Part shown: positions 12,668-23,744 of the stretch, piece by piece
Position numbering within the stretch: position 1 is the first letter of the stretch
How the letters are laid out: the number at the start of each line of letters is the position of its first letter
NCBI RefSeq assembly: GCF_019320115.1
Contig: NC_089591.1
Location: forward strand, 55,862,078 to 55,926,077
DNA: 64,000 bases
Source: Miscanthus floridulus
Taxonomy: Eukaryota > Streptophyta > Magnoliopsida > Poales > Poaceae
Direction of reading: 5' to 3'
Notes under the pieces: model-generated
What the model saw: the letters and a program-made list of their open reading frames with translations, nothing else
Told to the model about the DNA's origin: nothing
Databases searched by the model: none
Translations under genes and position numbers: made by a program

Positions 12668-14240
12668 ATGGCGGGCTCAAGTGATACAACTCACTTCAGC
12701 TCGCTGGAGTTTCCCGCACTCCCACCTATTGGGATGCAGATTCGACCTGTCTTCGAGCTATCCTAGGCCTTCCTCTTCAGAAGCCTAGACTTCATCGCCG
12801 ACTGGCTCGGTGTACTACACCTCCGCGAGGAGGCAACCATCCTGGTGTCCATCGAAGGGGCACCCTCCGTCGGCTCTGGGACACCCAACGACTTCAACGA
12901 CGAGGCGTTCGCACTTCATTCTGAGCAAACGCTCTACTCAAACCCTATTGTGAGTAATATACATATTGTTATTTACTCGCTATTTACTCTCTTCCGCTGA
13001 TTATCCAGAGGGACCCCATTGTCCCTGCCATGACCACCATGCGACCGGTTCCATACGGCCTCATGTCCCCCATGGATGCGTATGCCTGGAGGCTCCGAAG
13101 GTTGCTAGCGCTGCCCCCTCTCACATTCAAATTCATGGGGATGGTGAGCTATGCTCCCACCTGTTTCCTCAACCTCATGGATGACGATATCGAGAGTGAT
13201 GGCTCTAGCATCGATGACATGGAACCTAGCCACATCCGTCCTAGGAGTGCGCTATGGCAGACGCTCTGGGATAGCTGCTGGTGGTAGCGAAGTCCTTGCA
13301 AACTGGCACCCCTCTAGACTTTCATACGAGGACCCTCGTGCTCACACTAGAGCACGACAAGGAGCTACGACAATGGCAGCAGAACTAGCCGCCACCTACG
13401 CTGGCACGCTCGGCGCACCACACTGCGCCCCATGTGCATAACCGATGAGCGGCACCCATCAGGTCTAGCACAACATCATGGACGGGGGGGCAATCCCCCA
13501 TAGTTTGCTCGGGCTAGCCAGAACATCGCCGCTGCGGCAATGCTTCTACATGGCCTTCCCAAGCCGAACGACCCCTAGGAATAGGCGATCCACCAGAACC
13601 TCTAGGCACTAGTGGAAACTGCCACCGTTCAATAGGTAGAGAGCTCTGCATCATGACACCGACTCATGGGCCGGCCTGACCTAGCACCCGCTCTAGACCG
13701 ATCGCCTGTATGCGAGAGGCTCAAGCTAAACCAAGATGCTCGCATCATCATCAACAACCGTTATCGATCCCGGCATGATGATGGTGCCCATCAAGCGGTA
13801 GTGATGGCAGGCGACATAGACCCCGGTCGGACCATCGCGAGGAGTGGTGAAACACACCCCAGGCATGGTCGCTAGCCGGACGACCGGAGTCCCAAGCTAG
13901 ATGGCACGGGACCACAGGCCTTTAGCCGACGCATCCAAAAAGCGCCATTCCCGCAGCGCTTCAATGGAGGCCAGGACAAAGGCAAAGCCAAGCACAAGGA
14001 TAGGAAGAGGGTCCCTCCACGTAGAGGGGCAAAAAGAACAAAAAAGATCATCGCCGACTGGCCAACTCCGCGTTGGTCGCCGTGGCTGATCACACGGGCA
14101 AGCAGCCCTAGCAGGGCCTTCCGGACCACTTCAACAAGCTCTTGGAGAGCCCGTACACCAACCACGCCCACCCCATCAAACACCTCTACAAGGACTGTAA
14201 GCTCCTCAAACGCCTTCTGCGATAGGCTGGCGGGACGAAG
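12668..14240 (+). pseudogene. gag of element C (broken)
   Basis: It begins MAGSSDTTHFSSLEFPALPP about 60 bases after the primer binding site. It continues through a MSPMDAYAWRLRRL segment (13045-13110), a FMGMVSYAPTCFLN segment (13135-13175) and a basic Lys/Arg-rich region (13965-14060). It ends in a segment related to the FNELMESPCTNHAYPVKHLY stretch of A's gag. Several stops interrupt it, for example at the end of the ELS segment near 12763. It would have formed the particle shell. Nothing of pol follows: the frame ends near 14240 and the next 220 bases are the 3' flank of the antisense gene. Confidence 0.7.
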
Positions 14241-14460
14241 GAAGGAAAAGGCAAAGAAGTTGCCTATGGTGTGAACTGGCAGGCACGAAAAAGAAAGAAT
14301 AAAAAACAAAGTTATGATGCTAAGGTAAAAATAAGGAATGAATGGGACAAGCTTCCTCGAACGAAGTTGTTCCATCACAACAAAAACACTTTACACAGGG
14401 AGCTTCCCCATGATATTATCTTTTACATTTGCTAAAGTATTTCTACTCTAAAAACTTCTA

Positions 14461-17400
14461 CTAGGGCTCCTTGGCAACATCGGCTATCGGCTCGACCAGT
14501 GAGGGTAGGGCCTGCTCATCCTCCAACTGGGCAACGTTTGGCTCGGTCAAAGGTGGGGTGATGTCCGCTTCTGACCCAGGCTCCATGCCATCCATAGACT
14601 AGGCGACGTCCTCCTAACGCGTGCCTATGGCCATGTCTGCACGGCGAGCATCCATCATCCAGTGCATAGAGACTTGCTCCACCACTAACTTTGCGTGTGG
14701 CAGTAAGCTCTCCCTAAGCGAGTGGATGTCCTCCATGCTCCAACCATTGGCATACCCACTGTAGATGGTGGCAAAGTCCAGGTCCAGGTGGTATGTCGCC
14801 ACTGAAGTCAGCACCCTCGACGTCCCATAGAACAACCCCTCGGTGATGAGGGTCCAAACCTCATCTGGAACCTTTGTCAGCCAGATGGCGGGCACACTAG
14901 TACTTGGCGCCAACCCAAAGACCTCCGAGATGATGAGCTGGGCAATATTGCGCATCTGGTCAAGTTCTCCCTTGAGAGCACGTCGCTCTTCAAGGGACTT
15001 GGCCAGTGCCTCCGCATTCCGGCCAATCGTCACCTTGGCCGTCGCTAGGTCCTGCTTCGGTGACTCCACCTTTCCACCCAGCTCTAGAAAAAGGATGACA
15101 AGCTTAGAATTGAGCTAAAGGAAGAAACCAACACACCGAAAAACAGAAAATGTATGTACTAAGGTGGGTGTTCTCGAGGATGGAGAGTCCCTCCTCCTAC
15201 TGAGTCACCTGCTCGCGTAGCAGGGCGTTCACCTCCTCTGTCCCCATCACCCGGCCCCAAAGTGTGAGCACTTCCTGGTCAGGCTTCGACCGGGCCTTTT
15301 GCTCTGACTCTAGGGCCTTCGCTCCGTATCTAGGTTCTCTAGGGATTTTTGGAGTGCCGCCTCAGTGTTCGCTAGGGACTTTTGCAGTGCCACCTTAGTC
15401 TTCGACTAGCGAACCTTCGTCGCCTCAAGCCCCCGCTCAACGGTAGTCACCCATTCCACTGTGAGCACTTCCGCTGCCCACACCTCGGTTGTCTCTGCTG
15501 CCCAGTCCTAGGACTCATGGTGGGCGGACTCCAGCTGGCGCTCAAGCTCGGCCATCCGGGCATGCTCCATCCAGAGGGAACGGGACTTGTGGCTCGACAT
15601 CTCCTCTAGGCCCTGCAAAAATGAGAAGCAAGCATGCTAAGGCAACCGACAAAAGATCAAGGGGTCAAGGACAAGAGTGGGAAACTCACCGTCGTGGCGC
15701 GGCATAGGTCAACCTTGACCAACCGCTCGATGGACTCAACCCGCTCTTGGGCCTCCTCAAGCTTCACTAATAGCTTGGAGAGATCGTACTCCTTGGTGAA
15801 TCCTCTCCCCCAAGGATGTCCTAGAGCTGACACTCCTATGAATCCCGAAAATGAACCGAACCTTCATCGGGTCCTCAAGGCAGGGCCATACCAAGTCAGT
15901 CTCCTCTAGCCCGCTGGAGGGCCTAGCCTCTAACCGAACCACTGCAAGCTCCTACGACAGCGCCGATACCTCCACCTCATCACCTACTTCATCATCAGAG
16001 GGGATTTCCACCACCTCGGTTTCATGGGCCACCGACAGGCGTTTTGACTCTGTCCTGGCCGTATCTCCCCTCGGCACCTCTAGCTCCGACCGGGAGGGTG
16101 AGCCATGTGGTTCCTCGCCTGGGGAGGTAGGGGGCCTAGTCTCCCTCTCCTCTTCTGCCATAGCTGGTGGAGGAGGGGCCACAAGGGACACCTCTAATGT
16201 GGCCTCCACTGTCACCACTAGGATCACCGCCAATACCGTCGCTGCCGCTGCCACCATACTAGCGATCGACCTGAGGGGCGCCGCCCCTGGAAGGGAAGGA
16301 CCCGCCATCGCCACCCTACTCTCCCCACCGCTCACCACGGCATGCTGTAAGGTGGGCCTCCAATCCTCTCACACAGGAGTTGGGGCGATGCTCAGCCCCA
16401 TCAACTTCCAACCGCCGTCGAAAAAGTATAGGTCAGTCACACTCCAAAAAAACTCAACAACAAGATCAAAAAGAAACAAAGAAAGGCATATCGGGATGTA
16501 AGCAATATGACTCTAAAACCCCAACCCAACGTCAATGGGCCCACAGGGTGAGAACCGCTCCCAGGCCATGACCCACGCCCCTCACTTTAATCGGGGGCGG
16601 AGTCGACCCAACCGGTAGCTGCTTAGCCCATGAATCACCATGGCCTTTGGCTCGGGGCACGCCGACCAGAGCAGCTAGTGGGGCATCCTCCCGCTACAAG
16701 TTGCACACTAGCAACGGCCCTAACAGCATGCGGGTGCGAGCTCGCTCCTCTGACTGCCTGGCTTGCTCCATCGCGCCCACGGTAGGCGGGGACGAGGCCG
16801 ACGATGCCTTAGGAGGGCGTGGTGACCATGTTCGCTTCGCCTCCCACTTGCCAACAGCGTTCGCGCTTGTAGCATGCTTCCTCGTCATGGGAACATCACC
16901 ACACCTCTCTGCCTCCTGCTCACCGCCAGTGGATGCGGCTGCAGGATCACAATGCTCCGCCGAGGTCATGACCTCCTAGCTTTCCTCCTCCTTAGAGAAG
17001 ATCATGTCATCCCCCACCTCTGTGGGGTCCTCTGACTCGAGCTCTGACTCGATGTCGCTCCTATTTTCCTTGGTCCACATGCACTGGGCGATCTCCTTCT
17101 CCTTCTCATGCTTCTGTCGAGCCTCCTCGGCTTTCTTCTTCTTCTTCTTGGCATCTATCGCCTCCTTCTGGGTGGCCTGCCGGGCTGCGCCCTCTGGCCC
17201 CTTTGGAAGGTGTGGCCAGGACATGTAAACCCCAAGTCCCTACAGAATAGGCGACTCAAAATAAAAAAATAGGAAAGCAAAGGAGAAAAGAACACGGAAT
17301 AGAGAGAGAGAGGAGCATACCAGTTTGGACACCACTACGGAGTTGAGAGGTACAGGCGTTCTATCGAGGTTCTCTTTAGGCCTCAGCTGCAACACCCGGT

Positions 17401-18169
17401 CGAGGCAACTCCAGACCTCATCGTTTGGCAGCTCCTCCGGCAACGCACAGTTGGGGTCCGTCGGACCGCTGTACTTCCACATCGGTCACGTCCACTCCGC
17501 CAGCGGAGCGACCCAATGGCGGAAGAGGGTGTGGAACAGTTGCACCCCATCAAGACCACGTTGCATGAGCTTCTAGAGCTCTACCTTGATAATCTCCACC
17601 TTTTTCTTCTACCGACTGGTGGGGCCCCACAACCAGTTGTCCAGCCTCTCCAGCCTCCTACTAGTGAAAGGGGGAATGACACCTCCGCTAGGTTCCTAAT
17701 GTAGAACCATTCCCCATGCCACCCCTGATTGGAATCACAGGAGGTATACACGGGGTATGAGCCTCCTGCGCTCGGTTTCTTCTATAGCGCAAAGCCCCCC
17801 ACCGGCACAACCCCTCCAACAAAGCTCTCCCAGAGAACACCCATCGGAAGAAGTCCACGTGCGGCTCCATCCCAAGGAAGGCCTTGCATACGGTGATGAA
17901 GCCGGTGATATGCAGCACCCTAGTCGGATTGAGGTGCTACAGCTCTAGACCCCACTCATTAAGGAGCCCACACAGGAACCAATGCGCGGGGTATCCTAAC
18001 CCATGCTCATGGAAGGCGAGGAAGGAAACAACCTCATCAGCCCAAGGTTGCGGGAAATTCTCCCTCTAGGAGCCCACCAGTGCGCTACCTCCTTCGGCGG
18101 TAGAAACCCCTTCCTGACGAAGGCATCTAGCACCGACTCCCTCACGACGGATGACCTCCAGCTCGACAT
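14461..18169 (-). pseudogene. Antisense extra gene of element C (Transposase_28-type protein), four introns, broken
   Basis: The start codon at 18169 opens MSSWRSSVVRESVLDAFVRK, followed after a frameshift near 18060 by PQPWADEVVSFLAFHEHGLG and LHITGFITVCKAFLGMEPHV. This is the pattern of the plant 'putative gypsy type transposon' (Transposase_28) family. A Glu/Lys-rich middle (16976-17224) and a coiled-coil C-terminal part (14614-15069) follow, with the stop at 14461. Introns seen by comparison with the A copy are 17240-17320 (GTATGC...CTGTAG), about 16416-16491 (splice sites mutated here, intact in A), 15613-15689 (GTGAGT...TTGCAG) and 15084-15159 (GTACAT...TTCTAG). Stops such as TAG after GTR near 14612 make it a pseudogene. 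It is transcribed opposite to the retroviral RNA, from a region near 18200-18300. Its biochemical role is unknown. Confidence 0.75.
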
Positions 18170-19540
18170 TTTGCTCCAGGTTCATGAATGGATCTGTGTG
18201 TTTTCTCCTCTCCCTCATTCTCCCCTTTTTCTCTCCTAGGAACCGCCACAGCACTCAGACACTCGTGGCGAGAAGGAAGAAAGAGAAGAGATGGTAGATG
18301 AGGAATAGGCGAAGGAATGGGGTGAAAGTCCTCTCCCTTCTCCTACTTAAAAGAAAGGGGCATAGCAGTTGGGAAAGGCATGGCGATCAGGGAAAGGCAA
18401 AATGATGGGGGCAAAAAACCCTCTCCCTTCCCCCATTCAATACGGATGGGATACGATGGAACGCACCCTGACCAATGGGACGCACCCTGCCTGACAGAAC
18501 GGCGCTTGGTCAGACAAGATGTGGCCTAGGTATGGCCCACCACTATCGCACATCGGGTGCAAAAAACAAGGTGCCACTACGCATAGGCGGCTCTCCGCCT
18601 TCCCAGGCGGGACTTGGAAAGACCCAAACAACGAGATCTTTGCTAGGAGAGACCAACGGGCTTCCTGAGTCTAATTAGATGGCTCAGGTGAATGCTGAGA
18701 GATAGGTAAGGAGCAAAGGGATGCCCCATGTGGGCCATGCCGACTCCATCATGAACGACGAGCACGGATCCTGGTCGGACATTTCCGATTAGAGCTCCTC
18801 ACACCCCGTCACTCGAGTCATCAAGGTAATATTAAAGACCCCACTCTTTCTTTATATAATCAATCATACATCCATACGCACATTCATTCATTCCATACAC
18901 CCACGCCCCCAGACAATTCTACCTGAATCGCCCAGGGGCTCGGGGGCTAAGGCATTGCATATGCAGTTAAATGCATCACAACGCTCCGTGTTGCGTCATG
19001 AAGCGGCAGTTGCCTCATTCAACATGAGCAATGACCGACTGGGGTTTGTAGGCTGGCCCACGAAGGGCTCCAGGCTGCCTCGCATCAAGCAAAGCTAGGG
19101 GAGAAAATGCAGATGAGACCCGAGCGACCCTCGCCCGGTCTGCCACAAAGCAGACAGTGTCATCTCAACCTTCTCGTTTAATCCTAAACCTCTGTCAAAC
19201 CCATAGAATCTCCATCAAGGGGAGGTCAGCAGGCCACCTGGGTCGGTCTCCAGAATGACCCAGGCATCTGTCGGGTTGTAGGTTAAGAAGTAGTGGAATG
19301 TCACATGAAGGCTATGCTGACCCCGTCACGAACGATGGACCCGGATTTCACGCGATCATACCTGTTAGCGAGCTCAATGAAACACATTGCTCAAGCCTGA
19401 GCCATTGAGGCAAGTGACATTAGCTTAGCCCCTTTGGTTGTGAGAAACCATGGATGGGGTAACACACAAAACTCAACCGATCCCTATCAAAGCCTAAACA
19501 GGGCTCAGGGGCTCAAGACACCTGAACTACCTCGGCTACA
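18170..19540 (+). other. Spacer of element C between antisense gene start and repeat array
   Basis: No gene is seen. It should hold the promoter of the antisense gene, but no clear TATA box was found close to the start codon. Purine-rich sequence lies at 18255-18420. One copy of the AATTCTACCTGAATCGCCC ... GGGGGCT motif that recurs near the 3' LTR is at about 18912-18950. Confidence 0.5.
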
Positions 19541-19549
19541 CCCGACGCT

Positions 19550-19770
19550 AGGATCAGTGAGCTTCGTCTCCCCCAATCCCTAAACTGCCTCAGTTGTTCC
19601 CAATGTGTGCGCCCAACGCCAGGATCCACGAGCTCCATCTTGCTCGATCCCAAAAAACTGCCTTGGCTGCACTCGACGCGTGCGCTCGACGCCAGGATCC
19701 ACGAGCTCCATCTCGCCCGATCTCTAAAATGTTCGATGTCAGGATCCACGAGCTCCGTCTCACTCGATCC
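19550..19770 (+). repeat. Tandem repeat array in element C
   Basis: Four copies of a unit with core AGGATCCACGAGCTCC start at 19550, 19621, 19694 and 19741 (spacings 71, 73 and 47 bases). The first copy is diverged. The array lies between the antisense gene and the 3' LTR. Confidence 0.75.
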
Positions 19771-19814
19771 TTGAAGACTACCTCGATCCCTAAACTGCCC
19801 ACTGACAAAAACCC

Positions 19815-20041
19815 CCTAGGCGATTCTGCCCGAATCGCTTGGGGGCTACACCCGCGGGTGCGCGCGCATGCACCCGCTGATAAAACGAAACTTCCCCCGC
19901 TAGCAATACGAAAAATCCCCAAGACAATTCTACCCGAATCGCTCGGGGGCTACACCCGTGGGTGTGCTTGCGCGCACCCACCGTCAAGATAGAAATCCCC
20001 CAGACGATTCTACCTAAATTGCCCGGAGGCTCGAGGGCTCC
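19815..20041 (+). repeat. Repeated polypurine-like blocks leading to the 3' LTR of element C
   Basis: Three blocks with core GATTCTRCCCGAATCGC followed by GGGGGCT or GGAGGCT lie at about 19818, 19921 and 20001. A fourth outlier is at 18912. The last block abuts the LTR, so its GGAGGCTCGAGGGCTCC is the probable plus-strand primer. The others are copies of it. Confidence 0.6.
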
Positions 20042-21070
20042 TATCGGGTTCATAAACCCAGGGTCCCTCATGGACCGGCTTCCCAACAAAGGCTTGACCC
20101 AGCAAACAACATTGCGAACAACGCGCAACTCATAGACCGGCCCAAACACCTAAACAATAGGCCAGAAGGACAATCCAATCTCCGATCGGAAGGCCTGGCC
20201 AAGGAGGAACGGTGCCCGCTTCCGACTCCGACCTGCTTCTCCAACCAGAAGGCCTCACGAAGGAGGAACAGCACCTGCTTCCAACTCTGGCCCACCTCTC
20301 TGCCAAAAGGCCTAGCCAAACACCACTTCTGACTCCAACCCACATCCTCGACCGGGGATGCGCCGAACCCCTACGCACAGCTCTTCTCCATCAACTCCCA
20401 TACTAGACAAACACGATAAGGCTCCCTCCACATGCCTCTAGGCATCAACAGTATTATGGGCGCTGGCATTTACTGTACCAGGCGAACATGGTAAAACCCC
20501 CTGCGTGCCTCATGGCATCAACAGTATGGCGGGCACCGACGTCTGCCATACCAGAAGAAGACAACGCAACCTTGCACATGCATCTGCATAAATAGTGTTA
20601 TGGGCGCCTACAATCATCTTGTATCTGACGGCGTAGGTAACAAGACTTAGCATACGTACTCTCTCTCTCTCTTGTAAGACCATCCCCTTCATCTATAAAA
20701 GGGGATGCGCTTTCTCAAAAAAAGAGATCAATCAGTTCACTAACACGCAACAGCAGAACCACTAGGTTCAAACCTCGAGCATAGTCTCAAACCCTTAGCA
20801 CATAACGGAGCTCTCATCACTCTCGGCCCTTTAGACTAGAGTCCGACCGAACCTCTTGTACCCCCCATCTTTCTCCCTACCATTTGTAACCCCACAGCAA
20901 ACTTTGAGCACCTAGGCTCAGGAATAAAGTCACCAACCGACTCAAACTAGACGTATGGCATGTTGCCTGAACCAGTATAAACCCTATGTCATTGAGTGCT
21001 AGGCCACCTCCGATCACAACATACAACAAAACTACAAATATTTATGTGTTGGTCACTTTTTGCACCGACA
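20042..21070 (+). repeat. 3' LTR of element C
   Basis: It matches the 5' LTR but is 1029 bp against 1235 bp. The difference is mainly one deletion of about 200 bases, seen where AGCTCTTCTCCA (about 20380) joins TCAACTCCCATA. The first dinucleotide is TA rather than TG, and the end is CACCGACA. Confidence 0.88.
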
Positions 21071-21745
21071 CGTACCTTTTCTGCTTTTCGGCATGTTGGT
21101 TTCTTTCTTTAGCTTATTTCTGAGCTTGTCGTCCATCTTCTAGAGCTAGGTGGAAAGGTGAAGTCATTGGAGCAGGACCTAGAGACAGCCAAGGTGATGA
21201 TTGGCCGGAATACGGAGGCGCTGGCCAAGTCCGTTGAAGAGCGATGTGCTCTCACAGGGGAACTTGACCAGATACGCAATGTTGCCCAGCTTGTTGTCTC
21301 GGAGGTCTTCGGGTCGGCGCCAAGTACCAACACGCCCCCCATCCGGCTAGCAGAGGTTCTGGATGAGGTTTGGGCCCTCATCACCGATGGGTTGTTCTAT
21401 GGGACATCAGGGGTGTTAACCTCGGTGGCAACGTACCACCCAGACCTGGACTTCACCACCATCTATAGCGGGTATGTCGACGACTAGAGCACAGAGGACA
21501 TCATGTCGCTCGGGGAGAGCTTGCTGCCACATGCAAAGTTGGTGGCCGAGCAAGTCTCCATGCAGTGGGTGATGGATGCTCACCGTGCGGACATGGCTGC
21601 CAGCATGCATCAGGAGGACGTCGCCCAGCCTACAGATGGCATGGAGCCTAGGTCGGAAGTGGGCATCGCCCTGCCTTTGACCGAGCCAAATGTTGCCTAG
21701 TTGGAGGATGAGCAGCCCCTACCCTCACCGATCGAGCCAGCATAG

Positions 21746-22191
21746 CAAATGTAAAAGATAATGTCGTGGGGGAGCGCCCTGTGTAAAGTGTTTTTTTGTG
21801 ATGAAACTACTTCATTCAGGAAAGCTTATCCCATTCGTTCCTTATTTTTACCTTAGCATAACTTTGTTTTTTATTATTTCTTTTTCGTACTTGCTTGTTC
21901 GCACCATAGGCTGCAACCTTAAGAACCTGGGCGTGGCCCGCAAGGCTTAGCTGCTCATAATCGTAGGTAGAGGTGGGGTGCAATCGGTCGGAATATTTAG
22001 AGCAAAGTTACATAAGGTAATTAAAGGAACGGACTACCCTTTTGTTTAGGAAAAAAATATATTTATCATATGATAGTAAAAAGAGGGGTGACATTGCACC
22101 CCTGTGGAGCCCCCGAGCGACTCGGGCCAAAAGTGTTTGGGTCAGGGTGCTTTATAGGAGCAAACGTTAAGTAAAATGGTAAGACTGAATT
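21746..22191 (+). other. Spacer of element A between antisense gene end and pol stub
   Basis: No gene is seen. It contains the 3' flank shared with element C (21746-21900 matches 14300-14460 inverted). Near 22100-22140, read on the minus strand, it has one more GAGTCGCTCGGGGGCT motif like those before the 3' LTR of C. Confidence 0.5.
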
Positions 22192-22345
22192 TTAGTGGAA
22201 GAAACGACGTAGTTGTTCGCTGTTCCAAGTGTTGGTGAGAATGTTGCCATTGTTGTCCTTCAGTCGATAGGCGCCTAGTCAGATCACCTCGGTCGCCGTA
22301 TAGGGACCTTCAGTCATCTGGATCCTTGCCTGCTATGCCCCTTTC
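22192..22345 (-). pseudogene. pol C-terminal stub of element A
   Basis: The minus strand reads GAYRLKDNNGNILTNTWNSE then QLRRFFH and a stop at 22192. This is the usual end of plant gypsy polyproteins after integrase, of the form 'GAY.L....G..L...WN...L..F'. It is joined to the end of gag near 22350-22370, so protease to integrase has been deleted. One TGA interrupts it near 22282. Confidence 0.65.
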
Positions 22346-23744
22346 TTGGCCGCTGCCTCTTTGCCCTTTCCTTCCTTCGGACCGCCGGCCTATCATAGAA
22401 GGCACTTAAGGAGCTCACAGTCCTGGTAGAGGTGTTTGACAGGGTAGGCGTGGTTGGTGCATGGGCTCTCCATGAGCTCATTGAAGTGGTCTAGAAGGCC
22501 CTGCAAGGGCTGCTTGCCCACATGATCAGCCACGACGACAAACACGGAGTTGGCCGGTCGGCGATGATCTTTCTTGTTCTTTTTGCCCCTCTGCGTGGAG
22601 GGGCCCTCGTCCTGATCCTCGCGCTTGGCCTTGTCTTTGTCATGGCCTTTGTTGAAGCATAGTGGAAACGACACTCTCTAGATGCGTCGGCCAAAGGCTC
22701 GTGGTCCCAGGCCATCCGGGCTAGCACTCCGGTCATTCGGTCGGTGACCGCGCCTAGGGTGCGTTTCACCACTTGTCGTGATGGTTCGACCAGGGTCTAT
22801 GTCGCCTACCATCACTGCCGCTTGATGGATGTCATCATCATGCCAAGACCGACGCTGGTTGCTGATGATGTTGTGAGCGTCTTGGTTTAGCCCGAGCCGC
22901 TCGCGTACAAAAGGTCAGTGCAGAGCAGGCACCAAGTCAGGCCAGGGCGTAGATGTGGCCTCTTGTGCCGTGCTCGGTGGCTGTAGCGGTGAGTGAGTGG
23001 AGCAATTCGTCTAGTGTGTCCCCACTCCCCTGGTGGGGAGAGAGAGACCATGAGTCGGTGTCATGATGCGGAGCTCTCCGCCTGTTGAACGGTGGTGGTT
23101 TCCACCAGTGCCCGGAGGTTCCGGTGGATCGCCTATTCCTGGGGGTTGTTCGGCTCAGAAAGGCCATGCAGAAGCATTGTCGTGTCGGCGATGTTCTGGC
23201 TAGCCCAAGCAAACTATGGGGGATTTTCCCCCATCCATGATGTTGCGCTGGACCTGGCGGGCGTGACCCCGGGCACCGCTCGTTGGGTTACGCGCATGGG
23301 GTGCGGCGTGGTGCGCCGAGCGCACTGGCGCATGTGGCGGCTGGTCCTGCCGCCGTTGTTGTAGCTCCTCATCGTGCTTTTGTGTGAGCGCAAGGACCCC
23401 CGCACGAGGGTCCAGATGGGTGTGAGTCTGCAAGGACCCCGCTATCACCAGCGGCTGTCCCAGAGCGTCCACCATATCACACTCCTAGGACAGACGGTGG
23501 CTAGGTGCCACATAGCCGATGGTAGAGCCATCACTCTCGACATCGTCATCCATGTGGTCGAGGAAATAGGTGGGAGCAGAGCTCGCCATTCCCACGAATT
23601 TGAATGTGAGAGGGGGCGGCGTCAGCGTCCTTCGGAGTCTCTGAGCGCACGCATCCATGGGGGACACGAGGCCGTAGGGGAACCGGTCGTATGGTGGTCG
23701 TGGTGCGGACAATACAGTCCCTCTGGTTAATCGGCGGGAGATAG

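Larger units (their letters stand above)
11353..21070 (+). mobile_element. Element C: Ty3/gypsy retrotransposon, same family as A, complete ends, no pol
   Basis: A 9718-bp element with LTRs at both ends and a perfect 5-bp target duplication CGTAC (11348-11352 and 21071-21075). The order is 5' LTR, primer binding site, gag, antisense Transposase_28-type gene (minus strand), repeat-rich spacer, 3' LTR. Gag ends near 14240 and is followed within about 220 bases by the 3' end of the antisense gene, so protease, reverse transcriptase, RNase H and integrase are all gone. It inserted into element A, its own relative, in inverted orientation. The empty site can be read from its own antisense gene at 15150-15165. 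Confidence 0.88.
8520..21745 (+). pseudogene. Antisense extra gene of element A (Transposase_28-type protein), interrupted
   Basis: This gene runs against the retroviral strand of A. It matches, along its whole length, the inverted copy in element C at 14461-18169. Its first 46 or so codons are lost to element D. Recognisable stretches include the KPSASGSYPMYTPCDSNQ region near 8790, the PNDEVW segment near 9150, an acidic Ser/Pro-rich middle near 9500-9830 and the coiled-coil C-terminal part at 21158-21745. Comparison with the C copy shows introns at 9245-9323 (donor now AT), 10072-10147 (intact GT...AG), about 10811-10888 (donor and acceptor both lost) and 11345-21143 (76 bp plus element C). 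In-frame stops are scattered, for example in 8940-9180, so it is not functional. The protein's role in the retrotransposon is unknown. Confidence 0.72.

Noticed and set aside
19550..20041. Spaced repeats as a CRISPR-like array
   Set aside because: This is a plant nuclear genome. Unit spacing is irregular and the spacers are themselves related, so these are tandem duplications in a retrotransposon.
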